Positions 1-7,309 of a DNA stretch of 38,257 bases are shown here, one piece after another. Every line of letters begins with the position of its first letter. Position 1 is the stretch's first letter. The stretch comes from a bacterium. Its GTDB lineage: Bacteria; Patescibacteriota; Minisyncoccia; Phycocordibacterales; UBA1550. The stretch spans positions 1-38,257 of the forward strand of contig JAUSES010000048.1 in NCBI GenBank assembly GCA_030649835.1, in the 5' to 3' direction. A program made the position numbers and the translations under genes. The notes beneath the pieces were generated by a model. It was given only the letters and a program-made list of their open reading frames with translations. It searched no databases and was not told the DNA's origin.

Positions 1-108
1 GTCTATCGTAGAGAGATACGTCAAAAATCAGGGGAAACATGATGAAAAGCCCCCCACACTATGGTAAACTATTACTACGAACAAAACGGTGTCATGGGCC
101 CGGGTCAT

Positions 109-132
109 ACCCTGTGGTCTCTGCCACAGGGT
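109..132. terminator. Perfect hairpin downstream of tsaD
   Basis: A 9-bp perfect stem (ACCCTGTGG / CCACAGGGT) closes a 6-nt loop about 35 bases beyond the tsaD stop codon on the minus strand. No clear T-run follows on either side, so it could be a weak terminator or an RNA-stabilising structure. Nothing else recognisable lies in positions 1-165. Confidence 0.4.
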
Positions 133-165
133 TGTTGATTGGATAGTATTAAAATTGAAATTTAG

Positions 166-1383
166 TTATCTCCTCTTCCTCAATTCCTCAAGCGTGGGAC
201 TCACGGATTTTGCGAGTTTGAGGGTGCCGTTGGCGAGGATGTGTTTTTGTGATTTGGAGCGAAGGAGGCCGGCGACAGCGATCATGAGTCCATTGTCTCC
301 CGAGAGGAGAACAGACGGAATAAAGAGTTTTGTGTCGGGCATTTCGCGCGCAACAGTTTCTGTGAATACTTTGCGGATTTCTTTGTTTGCAGTAACACCA
401 CCGCCTAAAATAATTTCTTTTACATTGTATTTTTTTCCGGCTCTGATGGTTTTCGTAACGAGGACTTCTGTAACGGAATCTTCAAAATCTTTTGCGATGA
501 GTTCGCGGTCACGTTCAGTCAGAGTTTCAAACTTTTTGATTGCGTACAAGACGGAAGTTTTTAATCCTGAAAATGAGAAATCAAAGTCACCGGACTTGAG
601 CATGGGGCGGGGGAGCGGTACCGCGAGGGCCTGATTATGTGGTACCTTCTCGGCAAGCTTGGAAATCTCAGGACCGCCCGGATACCCGAGCCCGAGCATG
701 CGCGCCACTTTATCAAATGCTTCACCGACTGCATCGTCGCGCGTTTGCCCAAGCATTTTATACTTTCCCTTGCTCGGCATCAAAACAAGCTCTGTGTGTC
801 CACCAGAAATGAGAAGTGCGAGTGCGGGATAGTTGGCAGGTTTTAGGTGATAGGTTTTAGGTTTCAGTGGGTCGAGTTCTAGCAACGCAGTTGCGATATG
901 CCCCTCCATGTGGTTTACGGGAATGACGGGAACGCCCCAGAGCGCGCCAAGTGCCTCGGCAGTGTTTATGCCGACCCAGAGTGCGGGTTCAAGCCCTGGG
1001 CCAGAGGTCACTGCGACAGCATCGATGGCAGGAATTTTGAGTGAAAGAAGTGTGTCTTTGAATGTCGCAAAAAGCTCCGGCTCCTTGTGAAAAATTTTTG
1101 CAAAAGCAGCACCTTCTTTTGCTGTGAGTACCCGTGATTTTTTTAGTTTCTTTGCGATACCGGCTTCAGTCAAAGCGTGTATCAAAAGTGGCATAATATT
1201 TTTTGCATGCTCGCGACGTGCAAGAGCAGGGAATACACCACCAAACTGCGCATGGAGAGACGCTTGCGAAATAAGCGTATTCGCAAGGACCTTGAGGCTC
1301 TTCGGCGTGGCCGAAGAGCCCCTGGTTTCTACAACAGCAATCCCTGTTTCGTCACAGCTGGTTTCAATAGCTAAAATTCTCAT
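166..1383 (-). CDS. tsaD: tRNA N6-adenosine threonylcarbamoyltransferase TsaD
   Basis: TsaD transfers the threonylcarbamoyl group from TC-AMP to A37 of tRNAs that read ANN codons, acting in the cytoplasm with TsaB and TsaE. The N-terminus (MRILAIETSCDET) is the ASKHA-fold phosphate-1 motif of the family. NHMEGH gives the metal-binding histidines H158 and H162. LISGGHTELV and the C-terminal LSGDNGLMIA stretch are also typical. At 405 residues it is longer than the usual 335-345. The extra length lies mainly at residues 80-118 and 170-188, which read as family-atypical insertions. It is the last gene of a minus-strand group, 43 bp after the MGMT-type gene. The stop is TAA. Identification is secure. 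Confidence 0.97.
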   Translation of the reverse strand: MRILAIETSCDETGIAVVETRGSSATPKSLKVLANTLISQASLHAQFGGVFPALARREHAKNIMPLLIHALTEAGIAKKLKKSRVLTAKEGAAFAKIFHKEPELFATFKDTLLSLKIPAIDAVAVTSGPGLEPALWVGINTAEALGALWGVPVIPVNHMEGHIATALLELDPLKPKTYHLKPANYPALALLISGGHTELVLMPSKGKYKMLGQTRDDAVGEAFDKVARMLGLGYPGGPEISKLAEKVPHNQALAVPLPRPMLKSGDFDFSFSGLKTSVLYAIKKFETLTERDRELIAKDFEDSVTEVLVTKTIRAGKKYNVKEIILGGGVTANKEIRKVFTETVAREMPDTKLFIPSVLLSGDNGLMIAVAGLLRSKSQKHILANGTLKLAKSVSPTLEELRKRR

Positions 1384-1426
1384 AATGATGAGACTATAGC
1401 AAAATCAGGGGATTTTGTCTTACTCC

Positions 1427-1687
1427 CTACTTTTTTGAATGACCCCCTTCTTTTTTCAAAAGCTGAATTTTTGCTTCTGTGCCACGGTTGTATCCCCCTG
1501 CTTTTCCATCGGAACGCACGACACGGTGACACGGGATTTGTGGGTCGTAGTTTTTGTTCAGAATATTTCCTACAGCTCGCGCGCCAAGAATATTTCCAGC
1601 CTGCGTTGCTACCTGTTTGTAAGTGAGCGTCGATCCTTTTGGTATTTTTCTGGTAACCTGTAATACTTTTTCACGAAATGTTGGCAT
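1427..1687 (-). CDS. MGMT-family DNA-binding domain protein (alkyltransferase, C-terminal domain only)
   Basis: This 86-residue protein is only the DNA-binding/active-site domain of the O6-alkylguanine-DNA alkyltransferase family. Visible motifs are the wHTH region (GSTLTYKQVA), the arginine-finger region (ARAVGNIL) and PCHRV with the acceptor Cys53. ATL proteins normally replace that Cys (often by Trp), so the preserved Cys leaves real alkyl transfer possible. The N-terminal ribonuclease-H-like domain of Ogt/Ada is absent. The gene lies between a small membrane protein (24 bp upstream) and tsaD (43 bp downstream) on the same strand, probably in one transcript. The role is direct repair or marking of alkylated DNA; which of the two is uncertain. 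Confidence 0.88.
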   Translation of the reverse strand: MPTFREKVLQVTRKIPKGSTLTYKQVATQAGNILGARAVGNILNKNYDPQIPCHRVVRSDGKAGGYNRGTEAKIQLLKKEGGHSKK

Positions 1688-1711
1688 TTGAAATTAATCT
1701 AAACCTTACTT

Positions 1712-1948
1712 TTATATATTATTTAACAATCTTGTCTGTTCCTCTGCTTTCAATTTCTGCTCGTTTGCAATGTCATTCGCAACACCAATGTCTGAGCGAA
1801 GGCGTTCGTATTGGGTAGCAGAGGGAGCAGTTCCATTTTGGGTAGTCGGAGTAAAATATATTTTTGTAAATAGGAAAATCATACCTACTGTCCCGAGAAG
1901 GATTAGGAGTATTCCCATGTAGCCGCTTTTATTTGAATGGATTTTCAC
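1712..1948 (-). CDS. Small single-pass membrane protein, unknown function
   Basis: The protein has 78 residues, with one predicted membrane segment at about residues 11-31 (GILLILLGTVGMIFLF core). A Thr/Asn/Pro-rich linker follows, then a charged Glu/Lys/Arg-rich helix (about 47-76). The start used here is GTG and overlaps the 3' end of the preceding minus-strand gene by 20 bp, which suggests translational coupling. An internal ATG at codon 11 would give a 68-residue product beginning at the membrane segment. I recognise no family. Confidence 0.6.
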   Translation of the reverse strand: MKIHSNKSGYMGILLILLGTVGMIFLFTKIYFTPTTQNGTAPSATQYERLRSDIGVANDIANEQKLKAEEQTRLLNNI

Positions 1949-2087
1949 CTTTTATAACGCGCACAAGAATCATGATGACTGCAATAACGACGAGGATATG
2001 AATAAGCGCTCCTGCAATATGAAAAACAGAAAAACCAAGAACTCAAAGTATTAAGAGGGCGAGAATAAGTGTTGTGAATGTGGACAT
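1929..2087 (-). pseudogene. DUF5670/lmo0937-type small membrane protein with in-frame TGA at codon 15
   Basis: Read from the ATG at 2087, the frame gives MSTFTTLILALLIL, then TGA (2043-2045), then VLGFSVFHIAGALIHIL and so on to TAA at 1929. That makes 52 residues with one internal stop. From memory, the small DUF5670 (lmo0937-type) membrane proteins read ILWLLGx...GGxIHILLVIAxIxxLxRxIxG, so the TGA falls exactly where the family has Trp. It can be a TGG-to-TGA nonsense mutation, a base-call error, or a read-through/recoded codon. Reading frame and spacing are otherwise intact, so any decay is recent. Confidence 0.7.
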
Positions 2088-2130
2088 GTGATTAGTATAC
2101 ACCTTTTAGGAAAGAAAAAGGGGGGCAAGG

Positions 2131-2290
2131 GAATCGGTCACCAGTTACTAAGTATTCTTGCGCCTCGTGCGGGAAAATACTAAAAGATGTTGACGAGCGA
2201 AGCTCGGCTTAGTCTGTATGATCACAAGTTACTAAGTCTCTTCGAGTGATTACACTCTCATGGACGTAAGTACTTGTCGACCCCGGCTCG
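2131..2290. repeat. Two copies of a dispersed repeat (core AGTTACTAA)
   Basis: TCGGTCACCAGTTACTAA begins near 2134 and ATCACAAGTTACTAAGTCTC begins near 2220. The second copy continues into TAAGTACTTGTCGACCCCGG. The reverse complement of 17030-17115 carries the same series (GGTCACAAGTTACTAA, then CTTCG, then TAAGTACT, then GCGACCC). This is therefore a degenerate intergenic repeat family present on both sides of the accessory block. No coding potential is seen here. Confidence 0.55.
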
Positions 2291-2325
2291 CGATTTCGCT
2301 TGTTAGCGAAATAACGCTGCGCCTT

Positions 2326-2418
2326 CACAGATCGCCAAAGAGCAAAACTGTTTGCTCTTTTAAAAACAACAGAGGCGCTTCTCTCTGAGAAGTGCCTCTG
2401 TTGTTTTTGCGATTTGTG
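2326..2418. terminator. Composite palindromic element with two strong hairpins
   Basis: An outer stem (CACAGATCGC 2326-2335 with GCGATTTGTG 2409-2418, one G-U) encloses two hairpins. The first is a 9-bp hairpin at 2338-2359 (AAGAGCAAA / TTTGCTCTT). The second, at 2362-2408, has 15 bp, one mismatch and 6 bp, flanked by A5 and T5, so it can act as an intrinsic terminator in both directions. Nothing recognisable follows in 2419-2679 apart from AT-rich sequence ahead of the next gene. Confidence 0.75.
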
Positions 2419-2679
2419 AACTCATTGTACTTTAGTTGGAACACAATAGAAAGCGAGATTTTACGGTGGAAGGAGGCAATGCCAATCATAAGTCCAGTGT
2501 TTGAAAGGTTTGCTATACCAATATAAAACCGTGATTTACCAAGAACCAATGCAAAATAGCTACCTTAGTATTCTTACCTCTTTGGTAATAGAACTACATA
2601 GAGTAGAGACAACAAAAGTGATGTCTATGTTGTAAACAGTGTAAATAAACTGCACGAGCAAAAAACATTTTTCATTTTT

Positions 2680-3351
2680 ATGGCAACATCAAATATACAA
2701 AAACGAACAGGAGTAAACATTAACGACTTATCTCGCAAGCGGAAGCTACTTGCTTTGGAGATGAAGAAACCACCTCAGAAGATAGCCACACCTCCTATTT
2801 TTACCCCCTCAGTGCCTCGCACAGCAAAGCTAAAAGGTAGACCCATACTTTCCCTAAAGAAAGCCGATTTAGCCGATAAAAAAGAGAAATCCCTGTTCAA
2901 GTTTTTAGACGATAGTGGAGTTGAGCAACCCGATAAACTCCTTGTATTTGTTCGTTGGTTCGGTCTACCTAGAAAGTTAAGGAAGCCCGAGACGCAGGAG
3001 AAGCTGGGAGAGAAAATCGGTATACACAAAGATACCTTTGCTAATTGGAAACGCCGAGCTGGATTTTGGAAGGAGGTTAGTTTGTATAGCAATAACTATT
3101 TTCTTTCTCACGCCCCCGATGTCTACTACGCATTGGTTCAGTACGCCATAAAAACTGGAGACCCTAGTGCAGTAAAACTCTATGCTCAACGCTTTGAGGG
3201 TTGGAGCGAGAAGATACGCACTGAAGATGAAACACCAGAGAAGGAACTTGACCCAGAGTTGAAATCCGCAATCGCTTTGGCAATCAAAAACATCGGTCTT
3301 GCTTCCATTCTCAAAAATTACGAACAGAGCGATGTTGAGGAAACAGAGTAA
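2680..3351 (+). CDS. Helix-turn-helix protein resembling phBC6A51 / small terminase-type proteins
   Basis: The protein has 223 residues. The first 60 or so are basic and low in structure. Residues 105-126 (TQEKLGEKIGIHKDTFANWK) form a helix-turn-helix. A helical C-terminal part (YALVQYAIKTGDPSAVKLYA, about 150-170) follows, with an acidic tail. The HTH-then-'ALVQYAIKTGDPSAVKLYAQ' layout matches my recollection of phBC6A51-type proteins and small terminase-like DNA-recognition proteins. A DNA-binding role in a phage or integrative element is likely, but which one cannot be settled. It is the first gene inside the accessory block and is alone on its transcript. Confidence 0.65.
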   Translation: MATSNIQKRTGVNINDLSRKRKLLALEMKKPPQKIATPPIFTPSVPRTAKLKGRPILSLKKADLADKKEKSLFKFLDDSGVEQPDKLLVFVRWFGLPRKLRKPETQEKLGEKIGIHKDTFANWKRRAGFWKEVSLYSNNYFLSHAPDVYYALVQYAIKTGDPSAVKLYAQRFEGWSEKIRTEDETPEKELDPELKSAIALAIKNIGLASILKNYEQSDVEETE

Positions 3352-3430
3352 AGTTGTCCACAGCGAGCAACTCGTATCTCTTTACGTTTTCTATTCGGTA
3401 GCAAGTGCCACAAAATATTACTAAAAATCA

Positions 3431-3459
3431 TTGAATATATCGTTATTTTTTGGTAAAAT
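3431..3459 (+). promoter_or_regulatory. Sigma-70-type promoter for the structured leader/RNA
   Basis: A -35 TTGAAT (3431-3436), a 17-bp spacer and a -10 TAAAAT (3454-3459) predict a transcription start near 3466. That is about 230 nt ahead of the ATG at 3698 and directly before the multi-hairpin region. Confidence 0.6.
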
Positions 3460-3465
3460 ATACTT

Positions 3466-3683
3466 ACAACTAAATAAGTTGGAGACCTAACCCTTGTGGA
3501 TTTTCTACAAGGTATGGTTTCAAAATCGCGTTCAACATAAAAACCCTGTCATTAGGGCGTTGAACGCGTTGCAAGGGGAAACCTTTGTAGGGGGTCGCAA
3601 GACCCTTCCTAGTGGCAGGATTTTTGTGTATCAAAAACCTGCTATTCAAACAATCACCTTGTCGGAGGTGTTTGATTAGTAAA
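3466..3683 (+). ncRNA. Candidate structured RNA or long 5' leader
   Basis: Several independent stems follow one another. (a) 3491-3511: CCTTGTGGA/TTTCTACAAGG type, 9 bp with a 3-nt loop. (b) About 3516-3521 GGTTTC pairs with about 3579-3584 GAAACC and encloses the 10-bp perfect stem CGCGTTCAAC/GTTGAACGCG. (c) 3588-3611: TAGG+GGGTC, GCAA tetraloop, GACCC+CCTA, with a TT bulge. (d) GCAGG...TTTTTG with CAAAAACCTGC at 3614-3641. (e) CACCT/AGGTG near 3656-3670. A promoter sits immediately upstream. I recognise no known RNA class. It may be an independent RNA or the leader of the downstream repeat protein. Confidence 0.6.
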
Positions 3684-3697
3684 ACCATTATCTAATT

Positions 3698-4339
3698 ATG
3701 GAACAGCAGGTAAATAAATCTTTTTGGAAAAGTAAAAAGTTTCTATACGGGCTTGGTATTTTTTTCGCCCTTGGAATTATCGTGGACATATTTGACGGAA
3801 GCCCTGTACCAGCAGTGCAACAAACAGCAACTCAACCTGTTCAAAAAACTGAACAAGTTGTGGTAGAAAATAAAAATATAAAACCTGCATCTGTTGTAGC
3901 AAAAGTTACAACCACCACTTCGCCCACCCCAGCGAAGACGGAAACAAAAACTGCCATTGCAACAACCCAAGCACCTGCTCCTGCTCCTCAAACAGACAGG
4001 GATAGCGTACTTGTGATATTAAAAGCAAATGCTTCTACAAAATGGGGTACTGATTATCAAATGGTTCAATTTGAATATAATAATCAGGTTTTAGCTTATG
4101 ACTGGGTAGTGGCGCAGACAAAATATCCAGCCATTATGACTAAAGCAAAAAATAAATGGGGCAATGATTACCAAATGGTGAAGTTTGAATATAGCAACCA
4201 AGTTGAAGCGTACGAATGGATAATGGTGCAGACAGCGTACCCCAACATTATGACTAGTGCAAAACAAAAGTGGGGAGATGATTATCAAATGGTGAAGTTT
4301 GAATACACCAATCAGGTTGAAGCATATAAGAGTTTGTAG
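3698..4339 (+). CDS. Membrane-anchored protein with 38-residue tandem repeats, unknown function
   Basis: The 213-residue protein has an N-terminal signal anchor at about residues 14-32 (FLYGLGIFFALGIIVDIF). A long Thr/Pro/Lys/Ala-rich linker (about 35-100) follows, typical of an exported spacer. The C-terminal half is two full repeats and one truncated repeat of the pattern KWGxDYQMVxFEYxNQVxAYxW...QTxYPxIMTxAK, at about residues 115-152, 153-190 and 191-213. The repeats are nearly identical in protein and DNA, so they arose by recent duplication. The topology predicts the repeats outside the membrane or on the cell surface. The upstream promoter and structured leader probably belong to this gene. 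Family not recognised. Confidence 0.75.
   Translation: MEQQVNKSFWKSKKFLYGLGIFFALGIIVDIFDGSPVPAVQQTATQPVQKTEQVVVENKNIKPASVVAKVTTTTSPTPAKTETKTAIATTQAPAPAPQTDRDSVLVILKANASTKWGTDYQMVQFEYNNQVLAYDWVVAQTKYPAIMTKAKNKWGNDYQMVKFEYSNQVEAYEWIMVQTAYPNIMTSAKQKWGDDYQMVKFEYTNQVEAYKSL
4040..4336 (+). repeat. Tandem 114-bp coding repeats (2.6 copies)
   Basis: Units at about 4040-4153, 4154-4267 and 4268-4336 share long identical blocks around the codons for GDDYQMVKFEY and NQVEAY. They are exactly in phase with the reading frame, so copy-number change would lengthen or shorten the protein by 38 residues without a frameshift. Confidence 0.85.
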
Positions 4340-4416
4340 TTATAAGTAATTTACAGTCGTAGCACTTGTGCACCTTTCCTATTGCATTTTAGGTGGTGCT
4401 TGTTAGGTTTAATTCT

Positions 4417-4848
4417 ATGACAACTAAAAAAACATTTTCATTATTTTCCTGTGGACATAGTAACAAGCCAATCGCCATTTTTCTTGATGTTCTCAAAAAA
4501 CACAAAATTAATGTTTTGGTGGATGTTCGTACCTTACCTGTAAGTAGGTTTTGCCCGCACTTCAATCAGAATGCCCTACAAGACACGCTGGCTAAAGCGA
4601 CCATCAAATATCTATACAGGGGTAAGAACCTCGGTGGTAGAGGCGTAAACGTGGGATACGAGGAAGCCATAGACGAGCTGGTTGGTATGGCAAAGAAAGG
4701 AGCGAAGGTCGCAGTGATGTGTAGCGAGGGTGATTATCATAACTGTCACCGCTACTCCACACTCACTCCTTCTTTTGAGGAGCGAGGGGCAACGGTAGAA
4801 CATATTGAATATGAAAAGACAAACAAAACTGTCAAACGTAGTAAATGA
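4417..4848 (+). CDS. DUF488 family protein
   Basis: About 143 residues from the ATG at 4417; a longer frame opens at 4393. It shows the DUF488 signature: SCGHSNKPIAIFLDVL near the N-terminus, LVDVRTLPVSRFCPHFN in the middle, YRGKNLGG, and the C-terminal MCSEGDYHNCHR, equivalent to the usual 'CaE...CHR' cysteine/histidine motif. The biochemical function of the family is unknown to me. Its TGA stop overlaps the start of the downstream tyrosine recombinase by about 40 bp, indicating co-translation. TGA is rare as a stop in this window. Confidence 0.88.
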   Translation: MTTKKTFSLFSCGHSNKPIAIFLDVLKKHKINVLVDVRTLPVSRFCPHFNQNALQDTLAKATIKYLYRGKNLGGRGVNVGYEEAIDELVGMAKKGAKVAVMCSEGDYHNCHRYSTLTPSFEERGATVEHIEYEKTNKTVKRSK

Positions 4849-5713
4849 GCCGTCTCTGCACGAGAACATTTTTGATGGACTTGATGTGTCTGAGACGACA
4901 CGCAAAGAATACTCCGCTCGTATCGGTCTATTCCTTTCATACGTCCACGCTCGCGGTTTCAATCAACAAAGTTATCTTTCCTTCAAGCGATACTTACAAG
5001 CACGCACGGACTACTCCGTTGCAACAAAAAATAAATATCTTGCAACCTCTCGCGTCTTTCTTCGCGAGCTTACACGCAGAGGCAAACTACCTTTTGATGT
5101 AACAAATAATGTAAAGCAGTTTAGACAAAGCAAAAGACATAGACGCGAAGGGCTGTCTGATAAGGAAGTCCAACTGCTGGGAATGAAGCTCAAGTCGCTT
5201 CCAGATACGCCGAGAAACAGTCGCCTAAGGGCGCTGTTTTCATTACTGGCGTTTCAAGGACTACGGCAGATTGAAATTGTCCGCCTTGATGTTGCGGACA
5301 TAGACATAGGGAAAGGTGTCGCCTACATACACGGTAAGGGCGAAGATGATAAGGAACCTATCTATCTCGCACCTTCCACCGTCAAAGCCCTCAAAGCGTA
5401 TCTGAAAGCACACAAACTCACTGACGGTACACTCTTCCGAAGTATGGGTAATCGCAAAACAGAACGATTGAGTACTATGACCATAAAGCGAGAAGTTGGA
5501 GAACTACTAGCAGAGCTTGGTATAGAAAAGACCGTACACGGCTTCAGACATTTTTATGTTACCGAGCTACTCAAAAGTATGGACGTGCGAGATGTGCGGA
5601 AGTTTAGCCGTCATCGTTCGCTTGAAATGTTGATGATTTACGATGATGAGATTTCAGTCAAAGAAAAGGCACACACCGTCTTTAAGGCAATGGAGAAGTT
5701 TGCGGTGGGATAG
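4811..5713 (+). CDS. Tyrosine recombinase / phage-type integrase (XerC/D-like)
   Basis: About 300 residues. The N-terminal half is a SAM-like core-binding domain (YSARIGLFLSYVHARGF...). The C-terminal half is the catalytic domain, and all the expected residues are visible: Arg in FQGLRQIEI (R152), Lys in HGKGE (K176), HGFRH (H243, R246), His in SRHRS (H268) and Tyr in MIYDDE (Y277). It performs site-specific strand exchange, here probably for element integration, excision or dimer resolution. ATG 4811 is used; a TTG two codons earlier is an alternative. It overlaps the DUF488 gene upstream and converges with a minus-strand gene whose 3' end it overlaps by 32 bp. Confidence 0.95.
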   Translation: MKRQTKLSNVVNEPSLHENIFDGLDVSETTRKEYSARIGLFLSYVHARGFNQQSYLSFKRYLQARTDYSVATKNKYLATSRVFLRELTRRGKLPFDVTNNVKQFRQSKRHRREGLSDKEVQLLGMKLKSLPDTPRNSRLRALFSLLAFQGLRQIEIVRLDVADIDIGKGVAYIHGKGEDDKEPIYLAPSTVKALKAYLKAHKLTDGTLFRSMGNRKTERLSTMTIKREVGELLAELGIEKTVHGFRHFYVTELLKSMDVRDVRKFSRHRSLEMLMIYDDEISVKEKAHTVFKAMEKFAVG

Positions 5714-5906
5714 CTTCTGGTGGGTTGGTACTAGATAGATATTTTGCGTCTATTGCTTCCTTGTCTCTATGGTGTAGCTTCGCAAGCAAATCAAAATACT
5801 TGACCGCACCAGTCAAAATCTCCTCCGCTTCTTTTTCTGTGAGGTCTTTCCCATATTCTTGCCTTACGGCTTCTTGAAACTCCTTGAATGTTTCTTGGCT
5901 AATCAT
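5682..5906 (-). CDS. Small protein of unknown function, last gene of the defence operon
   Basis: The protein has 74 residues. The N-terminal two thirds are helical and charged (ISQETFKEFQEAVRQEYGKD, then LTEKEAEEILTGAVKYFDLL), and the tail is Pro-rich. The ATG overlaps the preceding TGA in an ATGA arrangement, so it is translationally coupled to the multi-TM protein upstream. I believe similar short 'F..EEYG..LT..EA.E....' proteins are common in CPR mobile regions, but I cannot name a family. Confidence 0.65.
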   Translation of the reverse strand: MISQETFKEFQEAVRQEYGKDLTEKEAEEILTGAVKYFDLLAKLHHRDKEAIDAKYLSSTNPPEAIPPQTSPLP

Positions 5907-6418
5907 TTTATTATCTGTTTATAGTTCTTTGCCATCGCGTATCCGATTGCAAAAACAATGCCCGATATTCCGAGTGCTGGAAACAGGTAAAGAACAAGTA
6001 TCGTGATGTTGTAGAAAAATGAAGCAACTGCATTTAGTATATTTACCACCACGGGGATAATCACGAAGTACATTCCAAGGACAAGGACTACCCAGATAGC
6101 ACCTTTCATTTCTTTGTAGGCACGATAGCCACCACGAGTACCGCGATAAGCGGAGTATAAAAACTCATAGAAACCCATTGCATAGAGAACTGCACCGAGA
6201 GTTACATAGACCAACGCACTGTAAAAGAGACGGGGCAACAAATCAGGTTCATCTACTGGAGATATGGATTGCCACTCAAATACTTTACCTGTGAAGTAGT
6301 GCCAGAGAGCTATCGTCAGGGCAAAGAGTACTGCAAAAATCGCACTGGAGATTATCTCTTTCTTTTTCTCCGTCAGTATTCTTTTATACCAAGTTTCTCT
6401 ATGTGCCATAACTCTCAT
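5903..6418 (-). CDS. Multi-pass membrane protein, unknown function
   Basis: The 171-residue protein has about four hydrophobic segments: IISSAIFAVLFALTIALWHY (about 20-40), LFYSALVYVTLGAVLYAMGF (about 65-85), IWVVLVLGMYFVIIPVVV (about 108-126) and ILVLYLFPALGISGIVFAIG (about 140-160). An RGTRGGYRAYKEMKG basic loop is probably cytoplasmic. It ends in TGA, overlapping the next start codon. It starts 21 bp after the PD-(D/E)XK-like nuclease gene. In this setting a membrane effector or an anchor for the nuclease is plausible but unproven. Confidence 0.7.
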   Translation of the reverse strand: MRVMAHRETWYKRILTEKKKEIISSAIFAVLFALTIALWHYFTGKVFEWQSISPVDEPDLLPRLFYSALVYVTLGAVLYAMGFYEFLYSAYRGTRGGYRAYKEMKGAIWVVLVLGMYFVIIPVVVNILNAVASFFYNITILVLYLFPALGISGIVFAIGYAMAKNYKQIIK

Positions 6419-6439
6419 TACATTACATTCAATCTCTAT

Positions 6440-7303
6440 TTACATACTGCTATCAAATCCTCGATTTCGTTGTGGTTGAGGTTGGGTTCGTTTATCACAT
6501 CTCAGTTTTTCCGAGATAGTAGCTACATCAAGTTTTTCTATTGTTGACGTAAGAAACTCTGGGAGTTTATCCAAACTTACAACATCAATTAGGAAGTACT
6601 CATTGTGTCCGTTTCTGTCCTTATCTGTGTAGGCATAGTTCACTTCAAGTGGGAATGCTTCTGTTATTGGTTTTGCTTCACCACTTCCGTTCATTTCTGT
6701 CGCGTGAAAGCTATCAAATGAGTTGACCACTATGAGTGGGTATGACACACGTTTGATTACTCGCTCTATATACCCACGCTCTGTTGTCGCTAGTTTTAGG
6801 TCTCCGCGATTGCGATAATAAACGGTTGCATTGAGTACTTGATTGATGGCTTTGTTTATCACTTCGTTATCCTCACTGCGACCTTTATCTGAAGCAAAAA
6901 GTTTAGCAATAGGCACATCTGCGTAGTGGTGATGTTTTTGTATACCAGTGTTCCTTCGTGGGTCATCTAGTCCAGTGTTGTGCATTATTCTTTCGGTTGC
7001 TCGCGCAATGTCTTTCTTCTCAAACCAAAACACCGTCTCATTGTTGACGTACTTACACTCAATGAAAAGAAGTACATTTACTGTGCCGAGCCATTCGCCA
7101 AATACTTCGGTAACGTTAAACTTCTTTTCGGCAATTATGTCTATCTCACGTGGTTTGTCAGTAAAGTTATCGTTATAGTGTGGGCTAACTAATACACTCC
7201 AACCTTCATCACGAAGTTTATTCACGACGCGTGAGTGAAAAGAGTTGCCACTTTTCTCTATTATTTCTTCAACTGCTGTTTTGCTCTTTATTTTTTCTGC
7301 CAT
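6440..7303 (-). CDS. Putative PD-(D/E)XK nuclease (restriction-endonuclease-like)
   Basis: The protein has 287 residues. Residues 22-95 fit the endonuclease fold. A helix, FHSRVVNKLRDEGW, is followed by a strand with PREIDIIAE (D55), then LLFIECKY (E82, K84). This is the D...ExK catalytic arrangement of Mrr-like and other PD-(D/E)XK enzymes. The C-terminal 170 residues have no recognisable motif and may give specificity. It lies 6 bp after the coiled-coil membrane gene and 21 bp before the multi-TM gene, inside the same minus-strand operon as Type III Mod and Res. A DNA-cutting defence role is inferred from fold and context. Confidence 0.7.
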   Translation of the reverse strand: MAEKIKSKTAVEEIIEKSGNSFHSRVVNKLRDEGWSVLVSPHYNDNFTDKPREIDIIAEKKFNVTEVFGEWLGTVNVLLFIECKYVNNETVFWFEKKDIARATERIMHNTGLDDPRRNTGIQKHHHYADVPIAKLFASDKGRSEDNEVINKAINQVLNATVYYRNRGDLKLATTERGYIERVIKRVSYPLIVVNSFDSFHATEMNGSGEAKPITEAFPLEVNYAYTDKDRNGHNEYFLIDVVSLDKLPEFLTSTIEKLDVATISEKLRCDKRTQPQPQRNRGFDSSM

Positions 7304-7309
7304 AAAGTT

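Noticed and set aside
2325-2549. 74-codon minus-strand frame
   Set aside because: It reads through the composite hairpin element and has no motif or start signal.
2100-2680. Left attachment site as a copy of the tRNA-Glu 3' end
   Set aside because: Only a short GACCCC-like match was seen near 2279. No convincing duplicate is present, so the left boundary stays undefined.
3494-3679. 61-codon open frame in the structured RNA region
   Set aside because: The bases are dominated by long perfect stems, the protein has no familiar motif, and both strands are open there, as expected for palindromic DNA.
4040-4336. Possible CRISPR array
   Set aside because: The repeats are contiguous, 114 bp and in phase with an open reading frame, with no spacers and no cas genes nearby.
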